Source: an uncultured Collinsella sp.
Lineage (GTDB): Bacteria; Actinomycetota; Coriobacteriia; Coriobacteriales; Coriobacteriaceae
Direction: 5' to 3'
Assembly: GCA_900549065.1 (NCBI GenBank)
Contig: URNC01000099.1
Coordinates: 1 to 7,683, forward strand
Length of the DNA stretch: 7,683 nt
In this document: one piece after another, positions 6,771-7,683 of the stretch
How positions within the stretch are numbered: position 1 is the stretch's first letter
Layout of the letters: each line of letters starts with the position of its first letter
Made by a program: the position numbers and the translations under genes
The notes under the pieces: model-generated
Told to the model about the DNA's origin: nothing
The model's input: the letters and a program-made list of their open reading frames with translations, nothing else
The model's database searches: none

Positions 6771-7650
6771 CCTTTTGCTCCTTCTTCCTAAAGAAGAGTC
6801 GAATGGGTGTGCCGGCAAAGTCGAAGGTCGAGCGCATGCGGTTCTCGACGTAGCGCTGATAGGTGTCGTTGACCAGATCGCTGTGGTTGACGAAGAACGT
6901 GAACGTCGGCGGGTTGACGCCCGTCTGGGTCACGTAGTGCATGCGCAGGCGGCGCTTGCCGTCCACCACGGTATGACCGAACTCGCGCAGGTCGGTGAGG
7001 AACGTGTTGAGGCGCGAGGTGCTGATCTTTTGCGAGCGCGTCTTCTCGGCGGCGTCTACCATTGCCCAGATCTTCTCGACGCTGCGGCCGGTCAGGGCAG
7101 AGATGCGCAGGTACTGGGCCCAGGGAGCCATAACGCCCAGACGGCGGTCGATGGTCTCCATGCAGGCCTCGCGCTTACGGTCGTCGTCGAGCAGATCCCA
7201 CTTGTTGAGCAGCACCACGATGGCGCAGCCGCGCTCGATGGCAAGACCCATGACCTTCTGGTCCTGCTCAGTGACGCCCACGGAGGCATCGACGACGAGC
7301 AGCGCCACGTCGGCGCGGTCGATGGCACGCAGGCCGCGGACCATGGAGTAGTATTCGATGTTCTCGTACACAGTGCTCTTCTTGCGGATGCCCGCGGTAT
7401 CGACCATGCGGTAGTGCTTACCGTTGCGCTCCACGACGGTGTCGATGGCGTCGCGCGTCGTGCCGGCAATGTTGGACACGATAGAGCGGTCGGCGCCGAG
7501 GATGCGGTTGAACAGCGAGGACTTACCGGCGTTGGGGCGGCCGATGATGGCTACGTTCAGCGCGTCGGGGAACTCATCGGCGACCTCGTCCTCTTCCTCC
7601 GGAAGCAGGGCCACGATGTCATCGAGCAGGTCGCCCGTACCGTGGCCATG
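6763..7650 (-). CDS. der: Ribosome-assembly GTPase Der (EngA), 5'-truncated by the window edge
   Basis: Der is a two-GTPase-domain protein that helps mature the 50S ribosomal subunit. Only the C-terminal 295 residues are present; the family is usually about 440 long, so nearly all of GTPase domain 1 is missing. The fragment starts at HGHGTGDLL, just after the G5 motif of domain 1. An acidic linker (EEEDEVADEF, 18-27) follows, then the complete second GTPase domain: GRPNAGKS (37-44), GTTRD (63-67), DTAG (84-87), NKWD (149-152) and SALTG (184-188). The remainder, to FRKKEQKDA, is the KH-like C-terminal domain. The gene is not naturally truncated: the reading runs straight into the sequencing adapter at 7652, and the apparent N-terminus MGSEMCIRDR is adapter translation. 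The stop (6765-6763) overlaps the plsY start. Confidence 0.97.
   Translation of the reverse strand, partial: HGHGTGDLLDDIVALLPEEEDEVADEFPDALNVAIIGRPNAGKSSLFNRILGADRSIVSNIAGTTRDAIDTVVERNGKHYRMVDTAGIRKKSTVYENIEYYSMVRGLRAIDRADVALLVVDASVGVTEQDQKVMGLAIERGCAIVVLLNKWDLLDDDRKREACMETIDRRLGVMAPWAQYLRISALTGRSVEKIWAMVDAAEKTRSQKISTSRLNTFLTDLREFGHTVVDGKRRLRMHYVTQTGVNPPTFTFFVNHSDLVNDTYQRYVENRMRSTFDFAGTPIRLFFRKKEQKDA
6778..6783 (-). promoter_or_regulatory. Ribosome binding site setting the plsY start
   Basis: AAGGAG on the minus strand lies 7 bases before the ATG at 6770 and within the last codons of der. It decides for that start over the longer in-frame option at 6818. Confidence 0.85.
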
Positions 7651-7651
7651 C

Positions 7652-7683
7652 CTGTCTCTTATACACATCTCCGAGCCCACGAG
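7652..7683 (-). other. Nextera read-2 adapter, reverse complement (not genomic)
   Basis: The last 32 bases begin with the reverse complement of the Tn5 mosaic end (CTGTCTCTTATACACATCT) and continue into the read-2 adapter. They are the exact reverse complement of bases 19-50. Genomic sequence stops at about 7651, in the middle of der. Translated on the minus strand, the adapter gives the well-known contaminant peptide GSEMCIRDR fused to Der. Confidence 0.98.

Overview
The genomic part of this window (about 51-7651) is a compact housekeeping gene cluster from a high-GC Gram-positive bacterium. Protein motifs, GC-rich third codon positions and the tight head-to-tail packing look most like a gut actinobacterium of the class Coriobacteriia, Collinsella-like. 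That assignment is inferred from general resemblance and no search was run.

Both ends are not genomic. Bases 1-50 are the tail of an Illumina P7 oligo, an 8-base i7 index and the Nextera read-2/mosaic-end adapter. Bases 7652-7683 are the reverse complement of the same adapter. The two copies form an artificial 32-bp terminal inverted repeat and create false peptide starts carrying GSEMCIRDR.

Every gene lies on the minus strand, so the cluster reads from right to left: der (5' end cut off by the window edge) > plsY > gpsA > rpe > cysteine desulfurase (NifS/IscS type) > NIF3/DUF34 protein > coiled-coil zinc-ribbon protein > coaBC > tRNA-Pro(GGG) > intrinsic terminator. Neighbouring protein genes overlap by 4-8 bases or are separated by 3-18 bases, and Shine-Dalgarno sites often lie inside the preceding gene. 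This fits one long operon with translational coupling. The roles are ribosome assembly (Der), acyl-phosphate-dependent phospholipid synthesis (GpsA supplies glycerol-3-phosphate and PlsY acylates it), the pentose phosphate pathway (Rpe), sulfur mobilisation (cysteine desulfurase), two poorly characterised proteins often found together (NIF3 and the zinc-ribbon protein), and coenzyme A synthesis (CoaBC).

The left part (51-460) holds a clear proline tRNA with encoded CCA, a textbook rho-independent terminator behind it, and a 210-base stretch without a gene that contains an unusual long inverted repeat (138-196).

The main oddities are a frameshift in coaBC at the junction of its two domains, best explained by four missing bases; the unexplained 59-base hairpin; a zinc-ribbon protein that has lost one of its four expected cysteines; and the adapter ends. 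I see no mobile element, CRISPR array or new multi-gene system here.
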